A DNA stretch of 64,000 nt from Trichoderma breve (GCF_028502605.1 NC_079233.1:4526001-4590000); one strand, 5' to 3'; counted from the stretch's first letter, positions 34,894 to 45,331 are shown. The notes: a model not told the origin generated them from the sequence alone. Numbers and translations are program-made.

Positions 34894-36086
34894 TTACTGA
34901 TCTTGTGTATCCATATTCGCTATGTCGATGACAACTCTGCCTTGAGCTTGACCGCTCTGGTAGCGGTTGTATCCCTTGAGACTGTGTTAGTATAGACACA
35001 CAGAAGCCACGGTCATCTCGGAATCTTACGCTAATGGCGTCTTCTAACGGGAATGTCGAGTCAATGAACACCATAATCTTGCCATTCGAAGCCAAGTTTC
35101 CAAGATATGCTGCATTTTGCCCATTCAACGGCGCGCTGAATGTCATATATCGCCTCGGCACGCCACCCAAGATACTCGGCTGCAACACATTTTGAAGTGT
35201 GTGTAGAATTAGACTAAGCCGACCTTCGCTGCCGTCACCGACGTTGATGAACACGCCCTCAGGCTTGAGATACTTTGGGCATCGCAGAAACAACTCTCTC
35301 GAGCCTACCGTGTCCAGGATTGCATCAAATTGGCTCGCGCTGTAGGACTTCTCAAGGGCAGCAGGTATGGACTTGACTAGAGCGTAATCAATAATCTGCA
35401 TATTGGCGAGGGAGAGGTTAGCCATTCTCTGTGTCAGTAGCAAAAATGAAACCAGGTCCACTTGCCTCATCTACTCCCAAAGACTGCTTCATCCGATAGG
35501 CGTTTTTGGTGGAACAAGTTGTCACGACGAAGGCGCCCAAGTCCTTACAGAGCTGGATAGCGGCTGATCCTACAGCACCACTACCCCCATTGACGAGAAC
35601 TCGATCGCCGGTTTTAATTTTAGCTTGACGGACCATTTCCAACGCCACTTGTCCGAGGCAGCTTAGACAAGCAGCTTCTGCAAATGTTATATTGGTCGGC
35701 TTGGGGGCGATACAATTGACATTCAGTACAATGTACTCTGCCAGCGTTCCCTGATTATGAATGATACTGCCCGATTTAGAAACAGTACCAAACACAGCCG
35801 CACCTGGAGCGAATTCAGCCGGAACATCAGGGCCAGCTGAGACTACGCGCCCAGAAAAGTCAAGTTCTGGTATTGCGTTTTTCCTCAAAAGAGACGGAAT
35901 GTCCCTCATCAAATTTGTTCCTGGGGAAGAGAGTGAAGCGTGAGATATTTTGATCAGGACATCCGAGCCCTTTGGGGCTGCGGGTGCAGGAAGGGACGGG
36001 TTGAATGACAAGACTTTCTCTGGCATACCGCCGCTGCTGAAAGTCCAAGCACGCATTGTCGACGGCTGAGAAGTGTTTGCTGCCAT
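34894..36086 (-). CDS. MDR-superfamily NAD(P)H quinone oxidoreductase-like protein
   Basis: Three exons, 36086-35466, 35395-35030 and 34974-34894, giving 355 residues. Intron 1 (35465-35396) is a GC-AG intron: donor GCAAGT, branch GCTAACC, acceptor ATGCAG. Splicing restores GVDEIIDYALVK. Intron 2 uses the downstream of two close AGs (TCTCAAG). That choice alone keeps phase and yields the family end GYNRYQSGQAQGRVVIDI. The N-terminal GroES-like part has HASLSSPGTNLMRD and LDFSGRVVSAG. The Rossmann motif is NGGSGAVGSAAIQLCK. Catalytic-zinc ligands of true ADHs are not evident, so it belongs with zeta-crystallin/RTN4IP1-type reductases. An in-frame ATG 60 nt upstream (36146) would add a hydrophobic leader and is the alternative start. 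Divergent from the NmrA gene at 36642. Confidence 0.82.
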
Positions 36087-36641
36087 AGTGAGTGTTGCTA
36101 ACGAGTCTGGCTGTAGAAGAGTAATAGTTGAAAGAAAAAACAGCACTGCGAAACTGGGGCGAGGTTACGCGTATATGTACCTCTGTTGCATGTTCTCGCT
36201 GATGGCTTTGGACTATCTGATCTGATGATGCGGAGTTTAATGCGGAGTGGCTGTGACTGACTACTCAAGTTATGCCTAGCCGTTTGGCGTAAAGTTGTAA
36301 CAGATCATGCCTGAATGTAAGACACGGCTCCTTTCCCATGTCGACAGAGCAGGCAGGACGCACACCTGTAGCCATCAAGATTCCAAAGATCTTTAGGATT
36401 CCAAAGACTACAGGCTTGCGTCATCAAAGGATCTTTCTGGCATACGTAACTCATACTATACTCGTTAACTGTTGGTTAACCGTTTATTGTAGTTGCGGCT
36501 GGTATATGGGGAGAAGCCCCGGTATAAATACTGGGCGTATTCAGTCTATTGAATGTAGAAATCTCAAACGCAGTTCACCTTCAATCGACAACACGACAGT
36601 AATTACAGACTTGGCAAGTTTCTGTTCGTAACTGCATAAGA
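36087..36641. promoter_or_regulatory. Divergent promoter: MDR reductase / NmrA-type reductase
   Basis: The 555-nt spacer between two outward-facing starts includes a direct repeat GATTCCAAAGA at about 36378-36406 and a TATA-like GGTATAAATAC at about 36521. Co-regulation is inferred from layout. Confidence 0.45.
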
Positions 36642-37670
36642 ATGGCGAGTTTTCACAATATCGCAGTTCTCGGCGTAAGACGTGCCCTTCTACCGTCACA
36701 GTTGTGAGTGAACAGCTTACTAAGAACTACTGGCGTGTAGGGAACTGGCCAAGTTGGCCGACCGATTGTTAAAGCCTTGATAGACGCAAAATTCAACGTT
36801 ACAGTCGTGACGCGGAGTCTAGGCTCGCATCCTAAGGAAGTCAATGGGGCGAGTTTCGTGACTAGCGACTATACGTACGAGTCCCTTGTTAAGATCTTAA
36901 CAGGTCAGGAGGCAGTGGTGAGTGCCGTGGCTGCTGGGCCGCCCATCGCAGCTCAGAAAGTCATGGTCGATGCGGCAATCCAGGCCGGGGTCAAGCGATT
37001 TATCCCCAGCGAATATGGCTCTAGCAGTATTGATCAGCCACTTGAAGACTTCAAGAAGCTCATGGCACCGAAGACCGAATTGATTGCTTACCTCCGGGAA
37101 AAGTGTCGAATACATCCAGGATTTACTTGGACGTGCCTCTCTGGAGGCGCATTGATTGATATGGTGTGTAACAGATATGGTACTCGATGTCGCTGTACCG
37201 CAACTAACGTAGACGATAATCAGGGTATTCCCAACGGGGTCTGGGGGTTTTCGGTGTCTGATAGAACAGCCACTATATTTGACACTGGTGAAGCTCGTTT
37301 TGACTCTACCACAATTCCTGCTATGACGCGAAGCGTGGTGTCCGTTTTGCAAAAGCCTGCGGACAGTGCCAACAAATATCTGCAGATCAGGAGCTTCGTC
37401 GTTTCGCAATCAGAGATTCTTGCATTGTTGGAGGACATTACTCAGTCAAAATGGAGTGTATCTTATGTCAATGCCGAGAATCTTCGCCAAGAAGGCTGGA
37501 AGTTGCTTGCGGGCGGCAATCCAAAGGAGGGCATCGAAAATATTGTTAGAGGTGCTCTCTTTCAAGGACAGAAAGACATCTCAGTGTCTCAGGATGCCCT
37601 TGCAAATACACAGCTGGGATTACAGACGACGAACCTACGAGACTATCTAGAGAGTATGGTTAAGAACTAA
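36642..37670 (+). CDS. NmrA-like / isoflavone-reductase-like NAD(P)-binding protein
   Basis: Three exons, 36642-36674, 36741-37163 and 37224-37670, giving 300 residues. The tiny first exon encodes MASFHNIAVLG. The join completes the dinucleotide motif VLGGTGQVGRPIV. The second intron is 60 nt, in phase and stop-free, so an unspliced reading looks coding. GTGTGT donor, ACTAAC branch and restored family continuity (LIDMGIPNGVWGF) argue that it is removed. The atypical SDR fold has VVSAVAAGPPIAAQ and FIPSEYGSS, with a Lys after the core (KKLMAPKTELIAYL). Such proteins are either reductases (CipA/isoflavone reductase type) or redox-sensing regulators like NmrA. Sequence cannot decide which. It shares a promoter region with the MDR oxidoreductase. 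Confidence 0.8.
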
Positions 37671-38409
37671 CACAACACTCGGGCCAAATGAATGGCAACC
37701 TATGTATTTTTCCTGTTGAAATGAGTCTGGCTACCTTCAGAGCAGCCCCCACAGTCATTCAGGCGCCCCCTTATTTATAGCTATCTAACTATGATTGACG
37801 GAGATATTAATTTCTTAGCAGACTTTTTGGTCGCACTGAATGGAAAGCATTAAACGTAGGAGTAAGAATGCAGAAAAGGAAAGAAGTCTCGGTAATTCGA
37901 GCGCATGATATAGCTTAAATGTTTTTGGAACAACGGTTTAGCGCGAGCGACCCCGATTCCATATTATGCATCAGATGCTACCAAAAGGAGAAACCACATG
38001 TAAGCTAGGATATTCGGCACTAGGGAATGCCAGCCAATCCCACGCGGGGCCTGACACACTCCCTACAGCCCACTGAATGGAAATCTGCCTCTTGGAGAGA
38101 TGTGGTATCTTTCTCTGGTCATATTAGTGATGAGAATGACTCTCGGAATATTTTATCGCTTTTTTTTTCTCTTTTCCTTAGTTTTTGTTGAACAATGCCA
38201 AGGCGTTCTAGATGGGGTTGTCACACCCCCTAGCTGTCATTGGATGCCCGACCATCTCTAGGAACAAGAAGTCTCAATAGATGTATCATTTATGACTTGC
38301 TGCAATGAGACCTTCTAAAAGCTGGTTTCCCGCAACTAAATGACGCCCTTTTGTCAAGATTTCTGACTTTAGGACCATTTCTAACAAGCAGTTATTTTAC
38401 CAAGAGATA
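37671..38409. other. Intergenic region upstream of the arsenic cluster
   Basis: 739 nt, no gene seen. It contains the 3' end of the NmrA gene and the promoter of the Acr2-like gene. Confidence 0.45.
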
Positions 38410-38998
38410 ATGACTTCGATGAATGCACCTGAGGTGCCATGGCACGCAGCTTTTCCCTCACCGAAGAGACAAGAGCCCGAGACATTGACGCGGGGAGAAG
38501 TTCTCAAGATGATGAAAGAAGACGAAAGCGTGGCTGGGAAAGACTACTTGCTGATTGATCTAAGGAGAACCGACCATCAAGTATGTTGCAGCCTCGAATA
38601 GCTCGTAATCGGCTGTTCTCTACTGACGAGAGCCTGAATTCAGGGTGGCACTATCCGGGGCTCCATCAATCTTCCCGCGCAAAGTTTATACCCAGCTCTG
38701 CCAACAGTCTACAATATGATCAAAGCCGCCGGAATTCGGAGGGTCATATGGTACTGCTGTAAGTTTATCCTTGGCTTTGTGGGGTGATAGCCGGACTAAT
38801 GACTCGAAATGGATAGCATCCTCTCGTGGCCGGGGCACCCGTGCTGCTTGCTGGTTTAGTGATTATCTAGAAGAGAAAGGAGATACGAGTACTCAAAGCC
38901 TTATTCTTCTAGATGGAATCAAAGGATGGGCGAAAGGAGGCGCTGAATACGTAGAATGTATTGATGACTATGACCACGCTTACTGGGAGAGTCAGTAG
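38410..38998 (+). CDS. Rhodanese/Cdc25-fold arsenate reductase (Acr2-like)
   Basis: Three exons, 38410-38580, 38644-38758 and 38817-38998, giving 155 residues. Single rhodanese domain: LLIDLRRTDHQGGTIRGSINLPAQ, then the active-site loop WYCSSSRGRGTRAA. This has the Cys-X5-Arg signature (Cys95, Arg101) of Cdc25/Acr2-type enzymes. The signature is formed across the second splice junction. The C-terminus SLILLDGIKGWAKGG is the usual rhodanese end. Yeast Acr2 uses this fold and glutathione/glutaredoxin to reduce As(V) to As(III) in the cytosol. The length suits a stand-alone Acr2 (yeast about 130). ArsH and ArsM follow within 2 kb, which strongly supports arsenate as substrate. A generic phosphatase or sulfurtransferase is the alternative. 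Confidence 0.8.
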
Positions 38999-39499
38999 GG
39001 TTGCCTAGACCGCTGGTGGTGGGAAGCTATAGAAATCCTGACTTTTTATTGAGAAGAAGGAAGCACCTACTTACTTATTTTACAGAGATAATGAACATTG
39101 TACGTCACCGGCCACTAATACACTACAAGAGGCTGTTTCTTGAGTTAGGATGAGACATTGAATGGGGTGGAGCATTAGAACCATGAACAAGGCGTATAAT
39201 TAACATCGATGAGCCCCAGTAAGCCTGCCAATTAGCAAAGCGACCCTTATTATTAGCGCCTAATACTGATGTTGACTCGAGTATATAAGAATACGGGATA
39301 CGGCAGTGCTCTCTGGCCACAGCGAAGTCAGTTCCACCTCACAGCCCAAGTAATGAATTGGACTAACTTCCTTTGTGCTTTTGTCGCCCGCCAGAGCCAA
39401 AATTTGACATTGTTACACCATCACTTACGACATAGCTTGAGGCTTGGAAATATTTATCCAGAACCAAGAAGGCGCTCTCTATCGCGAGCTCGTCTTATC
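38999..39499. other. Short intergenic region and arsH promoter
   Basis: 501 nt. An upstream in-frame ATG exists at 39269, but the encoded N-terminal 77 residues are not like ArsH, so this stretch is taken as promoter/leader. Confidence 0.45.
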
Positions 39500-40457
39500 A
39501 TGAACGGACACGGAGATTTGAACAATACACACGCTGCTAGGGCGACTAATATACTAGAAGTTGACCCCAAGTTTAGCAATAAGTCGCTGGCTGTCGATGC
39601 CCACGAAGATGAAGCTTCTATTCGGAAACACTACCGGCCGTTCCTATTGCCCACAGCTACGGGGGACGACTGGGTGGCGGATTTGGAACTGGCTACGACG
39701 TTGAAAATGGTTGAGTCAGAAATTCTCGATAAAAAGCAAGATCGCCTTCGAATCCTCGTTTTATACGGAAGTTTGAGAAACAGGTGAGCGCACTAGCGAA
39801 TTTGTTTCAAAATTTTACTACTGACACAGCGACACAGATCTTTTTCTCGCCTTTTGGCCTATGAAGCATCACGTATTCTGTTTCGCCTTGGTTGCGATGT
39901 CCGCGTATATGATCCATCTGGCCTACCGCAAAAAGATGATGTGCAGCATGACCACCCAAAAGTTCAAGAACTACGTGAGCTGAGTAAATGGAGTGATGGG
40001 CACCTTTGGGTCAGCCCGGAACAGCACGGAAACCTAGTGAGTTCATACACTGAACAGAATTGACAGTGCAGCTGGTTCTAAATTCTGGCAGACAGGTTTG
40101 TTCAAACAGCAGATAGACTGGATTCCGTTGTCGTCTGGCTCCGTACGGCCTACTCAGGGCAGGACCCTGGCCATTGCGCAGGTCAGTGGTGGCTCACAGT
40201 CGTTCAACGCTGTCAATTCGTTACGGATTCTGGGGCGCTGGATGCGCATGTTCACCATACCGAACCAGAGCTCTGTTCCAAAAGCTTATACCCAGTTTAC
40301 CTCTGAGGCAGAGGGTAGCCGCATGATTCCCAGCTCCAACCGCAATCGTCTTGTGGATTGCATGGAGGAGCTGGTAAAGTACACAATAGTCATGCGTCCT
40401 CATTTTGAGTTATTTGGAGATCGATATAGTGAGCGCGAAGAAAGAAGGCAAAAATAG
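39500..40457 (+). CDS. arsH: ArsH, NADPH-dependent FMN reductase / organoarsenical oxidase
   Basis: Three exons, 39500-39783, 39838-40036 and 40092-40457, giving 282 residues. Introns are 54 and 55 nt. Flavodoxin-like fold: [22 protein letters not shown] is the FMN phosphate-binding loop, made across the first splice. It is followed by [31 protein letters not shown] and [32 protein letters not shown], all strong ArsH hallmarks. The C-terminus is [25 protein letters not shown]. ArsH oxidises trivalent methylarsenicals such as MAs(III) to less toxic pentavalent forms using NADPH/FMN. It lies between the Acr2-like gene (same strand) and arsM (convergent, 247 nt between 3' ends). The start was chosen as the first ATG giving the usual NGHGDLNN... 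acidic leader. Confidence 0.92.
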
Positions 40458-40704
40458 GCAGTGCAAGTATAGACTCTGTTAGGATACACAAGAGTCATTC
40501 AACGCCGAGTCTTATGGGAACTAGATTGCGCCCGCCTGATAAGAAAATTGCAGATACGAATTCATCGTGTGATTTCATAGAGGAGTTTAGAAATGCGTAC
40601 ATAACTAGATCATTGGTAATCAAGGGCCAGCCGAATTATGCATTTCCCACAATGGTATCTTTGCAACCTGAGGTGCGATCTCCACTATGAATGTTTGATG
40701 GACA

Positions 40705-41803
40705 TCAATCTTTGATGGCGAATATCTTGTACGAAGCTATGGAAAAATTTTAATTCATGGAGATAACAGAAATGAGAGGGCCAACTCACCAGTCCATTCA
40801 TTGAAGTCAATGTCTCGAACATTGACCGCGTCACTTTCGGTCGGCCTGCAACCGGTATCTGTGCAGCAACCTCTGTCCTGTTCCGCAGAATCAGAGTTGC
40901 AAGCGGGGAGACTGTTGGAGCAGTTATCGGATGTCTCATTATGATAGACATTCAAATCGTTTCCCGAATCCTGTATGACGATGCCTAGGTAGATTACCCA
41001 GTTAGCAAGAAATATCCCCATCTAAAAACCTCGCTTCACAAACCATTGAAGCCGGCTTCTTTCAGGTACTTCTCGTACATCCCCACCTCGCTTGCTCCGG
41101 CAATGCAGCCGACGTACAAAGCCATGCTCTTCTTGATAGTATCTGGCAGCGGGCCCTTGGCAAGAATGTCCGAAATGGCAACCCGTCCACCCGTTTTCAA
41201 GAGACGAAACATCTCATTAAAAGCGAGCTGCTTCTCCTCTTCGGGGACAAGATTGACGACGCAATTGGAGATGATGCAATCCGCGATGCCGTCTTCGAGA
41301 GCAATGCGCGTGATCTGAGACCGGACGAACTCAACATTTTTCTGGCCCCATGAAGCCTTTAGTGCCTCTGCCTTTTTAAGCATATCCTATGTAAAAAAGA
41401 AACCATGTATTAGATAGACAGCTCATGATCGTGGGGTTTTGAACTGACCTCGTTCATGTCCACGCCAATAACCCTGCCGCTTTCCCCTACTTTTCGCGCG
41501 GCGAGGAAGACATCAAAACCAGCACCGCTTCCAAGATCAATCACGGTTTCTCCCTGTATTATTCATGAGCGATAATATTAAAAATGGATTCTTGCTTCGA
41601 CAATTACGCACTTCACGCAGAGTCGCGATCGCGAGAGGATTGCCACAAGAGAGGCCCAAGTTGGCATCCTGAGGAATATCTGCCAATTCCTCCTTTGTAT
41701 ACCCAAATGCTTTCGCCACAGAATCGGCATATCGAACTTCTACTCCTCCTGCAGCGGCTGAGTACCGCTTGCCAACTTCGGTGTAAATGTCTTGAACGTT
41801 CAT
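40705..41803 (-). CDS. arsM: ArsM, S-adenosylmethionine-dependent arsenite methyltransferase
   Basis: Five exons: 41803-41612, 41553-41449, 41386-41044, 40984-40790 and 40736-40705, giving 288 residues with every phase consistent. SAM motif I is [17 protein letters not shown] (about 68-84), followed by [11 protein letters not shown]. The three arsenic-binding cysteines of ArsM/AS3MT are present: Cys53 (LSCGNP), Cys141 (SNCVVNL) and Cys193 (YVGCIAGA). The C-terminus after DLNVYHN is rich in further cysteines, including a CC pair. It closes with the typical [15 protein letters not shown], which is recovered only through a 32-nt last exon. The enzyme methylates As(III) to mono- and dimethyl species in the cytosol. 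It is transcribed divergently from a bZIP gene, its likely regulator. Confidence 0.92.
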
Positions 41804-42215
41804 TGCTGATGAGATGCTAGTTAGCGTTGCTGCTGGATGGCTTTGAAGGACGACAGCTTTGAAGAAATAGCTATGGCCTTCTTATACCTGGACTCAACAA
41901 CTATTATTCATCAATATACCCGCATTGTGAAGCCTTAAAAGATGGTTTACACATATCCGTCGGGAATCGTATGGAGAGTCACTCATTTTTTGCCTAATCG
42001 AGAACTTCTCTGGGCATTTGGGGCCTCTGTCGGGGCGCTGTTGATGATGCCTGCGCTATTCTCGAAATAGTAAGAAATCGGTATGTCATCGCGCCCCTCA
42101 CCTCTTGCGTCTCTTTGCCGCCCTAAATGGAAGAAACAAATGCTCTTTCTTAATTCTCCGTCTTTCTGCATGGTCAATTGTCACATAGACAAGCATCAAA
42201 ACAATATTGCGTCAA
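41804..42215. promoter_or_regulatory. Divergent promoter: arsM / bZIP factor
   Basis: 412 nt between outward-facing starts. The bZIP-side leader contains ATGACTGAC-like sequence but no clear Yap site (TTACTAA), so the operator is not identified. Confidence 0.45.
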
Positions 42216-42956
42216 ATGACTGACTTACTTGGCTGTTCAAAGGTCGAAGGAGTATCTACAATGTCTGGTTCCCCGCCTTCAACCATGATATGCAAGTGGT
42301 CATCCAAATCTCCGAAACAAAAGGCGACTCGAATTCGGAACAATCAGCGGAGACATCGGGCCAAAGTCAAAACTCATATATCTACTCTTGAAGCTGAACT
42401 GGCAGAGTCGCAGAGGCAGTTGATTGCCGCCGAGCATCGCATCACGGCGCTTACGGCTGAAGTGGAACGGCTACTGAAAGAGGCAAGAAGAGAGCCCGCT
42501 CTCGGGAGTGTTTCGCCCGTATCGGAAGCTTCTTGCCGCTGCCCTTGGAACAGCCAGAGACAACTGAGCAATTCTCTATCCTGCAAACAGAATACCCCGG
42601 TAGACCTACCGTTTGACACGCCAGTTATTCCAAACTCCATGTTAATAGACAATACCAGCGCTCATCCAGGGATAAACTTTGGGGACGCTATGGAGAAGAA
42701 CGACTTGACGCTCGCTGTAGCTTTTATAGCCCAATATGACTGTCAGAATCTGCCACCGCCGCAGCCTGGCGAATCGACAACAGATTGCGTTGCTGCATAT
42801 GGAATCATTGAGCAACAAAACTTTAAGGGTGTTGACATGGAAGCTATTCATCAGCGGCTCCAGTCAGGATACAGAAGAGCCAAAAGACCCGGGGATGGAT
42901 GTACGGTTGCAAACAGCCTCCTTTACAGCATCATCAGCTATCTTAGCCCAGTATAA
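42216..42956 (+). CDS. bZIP transcription factor, probable arsenic-cluster regulator
   Basis: Intronless, 246 residues from ATG 42216. An in-frame ATG at 42261 is an alternative start just before MSGSPPSTM. The basic region is KATRIRNNQRRHRAKVK (about 36-52), in the fungal RxxNNQRRxRA style. The zipper runs in register through Ile55, Leu62, Leu69, Ile76 and Val83. The C-terminal 110 residues contain a short conserved-looking helical block (AVAFIAQYDCQNLP, DMEAIHQRLQSGYRRA) followed by GDGCTVANSLLYSIISYL. Five cysteines (Cys7, 26 and others near the zipper end) could sense thiol-reactive metalloids, which is inference. Position beside arsM, arsH and the Acr2-like gene suggests it controls them, as Yap8-type bZIPs do in yeast. 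Confidence 0.82.
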   Translation: MTDLLGCSKVEGVSTMSGSPPSTMICKWSSKSPKQKATRIRNNQRRHRAKVKTHISTLEAELAESQRQLIAAEHRITALTAEVERLLKEARREPALGSVSPVSEASCRCPWNSQRQLSNSLSCKQNTPVDLPFDTPVIPNSMLIDNTSAHPGINFGDAMEKNDLTLAVAFIAQYDCQNLPPPQPGESTTDCVAAYGIIEQQNFKGVDMEAIHQRLQSGYRRAKRPGDGCTVANSLLYSIISYLSPV

Positions 42957-44080
42957 CACACGGCACCAATATGTTTTTCCAAATAGCTTTTAGTATGTAC
43001 AACGCCTTCAAGAGATCAATTACAGCGTTTCAATAGTTATGTCATGAAAAGTTGGTTCTATGGGGATGTCATGGCTTTAACCATTTATGGTGGAATATTT
43101 GGAGACTTAGACGTTGTTGCATTCCTTGGTAGAGAAGCCAATGTTTGGTAGCCGAGTCATGTACGCTAGGTCCACCTTTTTACCGAGCTCGTGAGCGTTA
43201 CTTTTCCTTTCTAGAAAATACCCGTATGATGATTACCAGCAATTGGTGGCTCTACCATCTTGGCTAACCCACCTTGTTCGTCTACCATGTGCTGTGAAGA
43301 TCTCCGCATACTCGCCAGTTTACAGAATCTACCAACACCTAAATAACGCAGACTGGCATTAAATACAGTAATACATATATAGAAAAACTTGAAGAGCTGG
43401 TAATGCCCCGTGGGGAAGTATCTCCACTTGTTAGGCTTTGAGTCTGGGAACTCCGCATTTCCCCAAATCCCAGCTCTTCCCCGTCAGCCCCCCGGTATCT
43501 CGAAACGCGTTTAAATCGGCTTTAGCATACGAGTATGTACGTTCTTTTAGACACGGCACTGGAGACGCCATAAACTAGCTTGTCCGCCATTATATATGGA
43601 GACCTGATCTGAGCTCTCAGCTGGATCTTGGAACGGCTTCGAACTAAAAGACGGCCAGATCGACAATCGTGATCAGTCCTCGTTATCTATTGTTCATTAA
43701 AGTTTTGCGAGTCGTGTGCCCTTAGGTCTTCTATTTTTGTTACGGGATTTTATCTATTCTCAACAATCTCATTGTAAGCGGCTTTGAATCTGAGCTACGC
43801 AATGAGTACGAATATCTTTACCCATTCAATTACAAAACCTTCCTATCAATTGGTGAAAATATCATGATTATTTCATGGTAGTCTGTATCCCAGGCTCAGA
43901 TATTATGGAAGGTATTGCTTTTCAACGCCAAATTAATATTTCTCGCTATCGGCTATATGATTGATAGGCCAAGTCAGTTGGTAGCTGGGTATGCCTTCAT
44001 GTCCAGCCACCTGATTGTTAAGCCTTCGGGTAACCACCAAGCAATCTGCAGACCTGTCATTACAAGGCTAGTACGAGGTA
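42957..44080. other. Convergent intergenic region
   Basis: 1.1 kb between the bZIP stop and the 3' end of the flavoprotein gene. No coding motifs were found on either strand, and no Acr3/ArsB-type transporter lies here. Confidence 0.5.
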
Positions 44081-45331
44081 CTAGTTGCGAATGATTTCTC
44101 TTCCATCCAACCAATCCATAAACCATGCATAGCCCATCAAGATCTTCCTTCGCCATGACCGGGTCCAGAAAAAGTTGCCAGATCTCCAACTAAGCCATGC
44201 TCCATAACCCGTATACTCACGTTTTCCTTGGACTACACCGTCCCATCGTCCAGTGTATGTCACCAGAGAGCGCTGTTTGTACTCAAACGGGGCTTTAGCA
44301 TTCTTGTTGAGCAGGTTGATGATATAATCTGCTTTTTGAATCGCAACTTCAGCGGTTGTTGGGAGGGTCCCGCCTTCAATATCTCCCGCATCTCCCAATG
44401 CGAATACATTCGGCAGGACGGTGCCATCTGGTGCGAAAGCATTGAGGTGGTCATCTGTCAGGATCCGGACCAATCCTCTCTCCGTCTTACGAAGGTTCAA
44501 TTGGTCAATTAGAGGAACAGACTTGTTTCCAGTGGCCCAAATGAGCATACCGTAGCCGGTAGCCCCATCCTCTTGAGTTTCAATCGTATTGGGGGTAACT
44601 TTGAGGATGTGCGTGTTCGTCTTAACGTTGACTTTGCCGGTTTTCAGGGCGGTGCAAGCGTATTCTGCCAGTTTTTGATCGAATGGTGCCAGAATCTGAG
44701 GAGCCACGTCATACACAGAGACAGACGCCTTGCCCTTCAAGTGGGGAAACAAGACTCCAACGTCTCCGTCAAACAAATCGGTTAGCTCAGCTGCGACCTC
44801 GATACCAGTAGGACCGCCACCAACAATAGCCACGTGCAGCAGTTGCCTCTGACGGTCTTCCGATGTTCCTGGAAGTGAGGCCATTTCAAGAATGTCGTTC
44901 AAGCGGCTACGAACTGCGTTCGCGTTGGCAACATTCTTGACAAAGATGGCATTCTCCGCCACACCAGGGATGCCGAAAGTGTTGCTGCGGCATCCCGGTA
45001 CAAGAATAACCTTGTCGTATTCGACATTAAAACGCTCATCCTTGAGCTCCTCGAAAGCTGGTTGACAAATGAGGGTTTGAGAGTCAAAATCGATGTCGAC
45101 AACCGTAGCCTTGATGTATTTTGCATGGAAATCCCTGCGCCGAAGGGGCTCATGTGCCAATCGAGGGTCAAACAGTCCGCAAGCAGCACTTGCCAACAGT
45201 GGAGTAACTGCAGAAGTATTTTCTGGCGAAATCAAAGTGACATCGTACTTTCTGTGATCGATACCGTAGCCCAGGCTATAGCCAGCCCAGCCACTTCCAA
45301 TAACAACGACTCTTTCTTTCTGTGCGGCCAT
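44081..45331 (-). CDS. AIF/NDH-2-like FAD-dependent pyridine nucleotide-disulfide oxidoreductase
   Basis: Intronless, 416 residues. FAD-binding motif VVVIGSGWAGYSLG (residues 8-21), second dinucleotide fold VAIVGGGPTGIEVAAELTDLF (about 167-187) for NAD(P)H, the ATG motif LIWATGN, and the FAD-closing motif NVFALGDAGDIEGG. The C-terminal segment FFWTRSWRRKILMGYAWFMDWLDGREI resembles the membrane-anchoring end of alternative NADH dehydrogenases. No mitochondrial presequence is evident, so location is uncertain. The redox-active CxxC of thioredoxin or mercuric reductases is absent. Likely NAD(P)H:quinone oxidoreductase activity. It sits between the arsenic genes and the PKS, co-directional with the latter. 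Membership in either cluster is open. Confidence 0.85.
   Translation of the reverse strand: MAAQKERVVVIGSGWAGYSLGYGIDHRKYDVTLISPENTSAVTPLLASAACGLFDPRLAHEPLRRRDFHAKYIKATVVDIDFDSQTLICQPAFEELKDERFNVEYDKVILVPGCRSNTFGIPGVAENAIFVKNVANANAVRSRLNDILEMASLPGTSEDRQRQLLHVAIVGGGPTGIEVAAELTDLFDGDVGVLFPHLKGKASVSVYDVAPQILAPFDQKLAEYACTALKTGKVNVKTNTHILKVTPNTIETQEDGATGYGMLIWATGNKSVPLIDQLNLRKTERGLVRILTDDHLNAFAPDGTVLPNVFALGDAGDIEGGTLPTTAEVAIQKADYIINLLNKNAKAPFEYKQRSLVTYTGRWDGVVQGKREYTGYGAWLSWRSGNFFWTRSWRRKILMGYAWFMDWLDGREIIRN

Noticed and set aside
39269..39499. Upstream ATG as the arsH start
   Set aside because: It would add 77 basic, motif-free residues. The ATG at 39500 gives the normal ArsH length.
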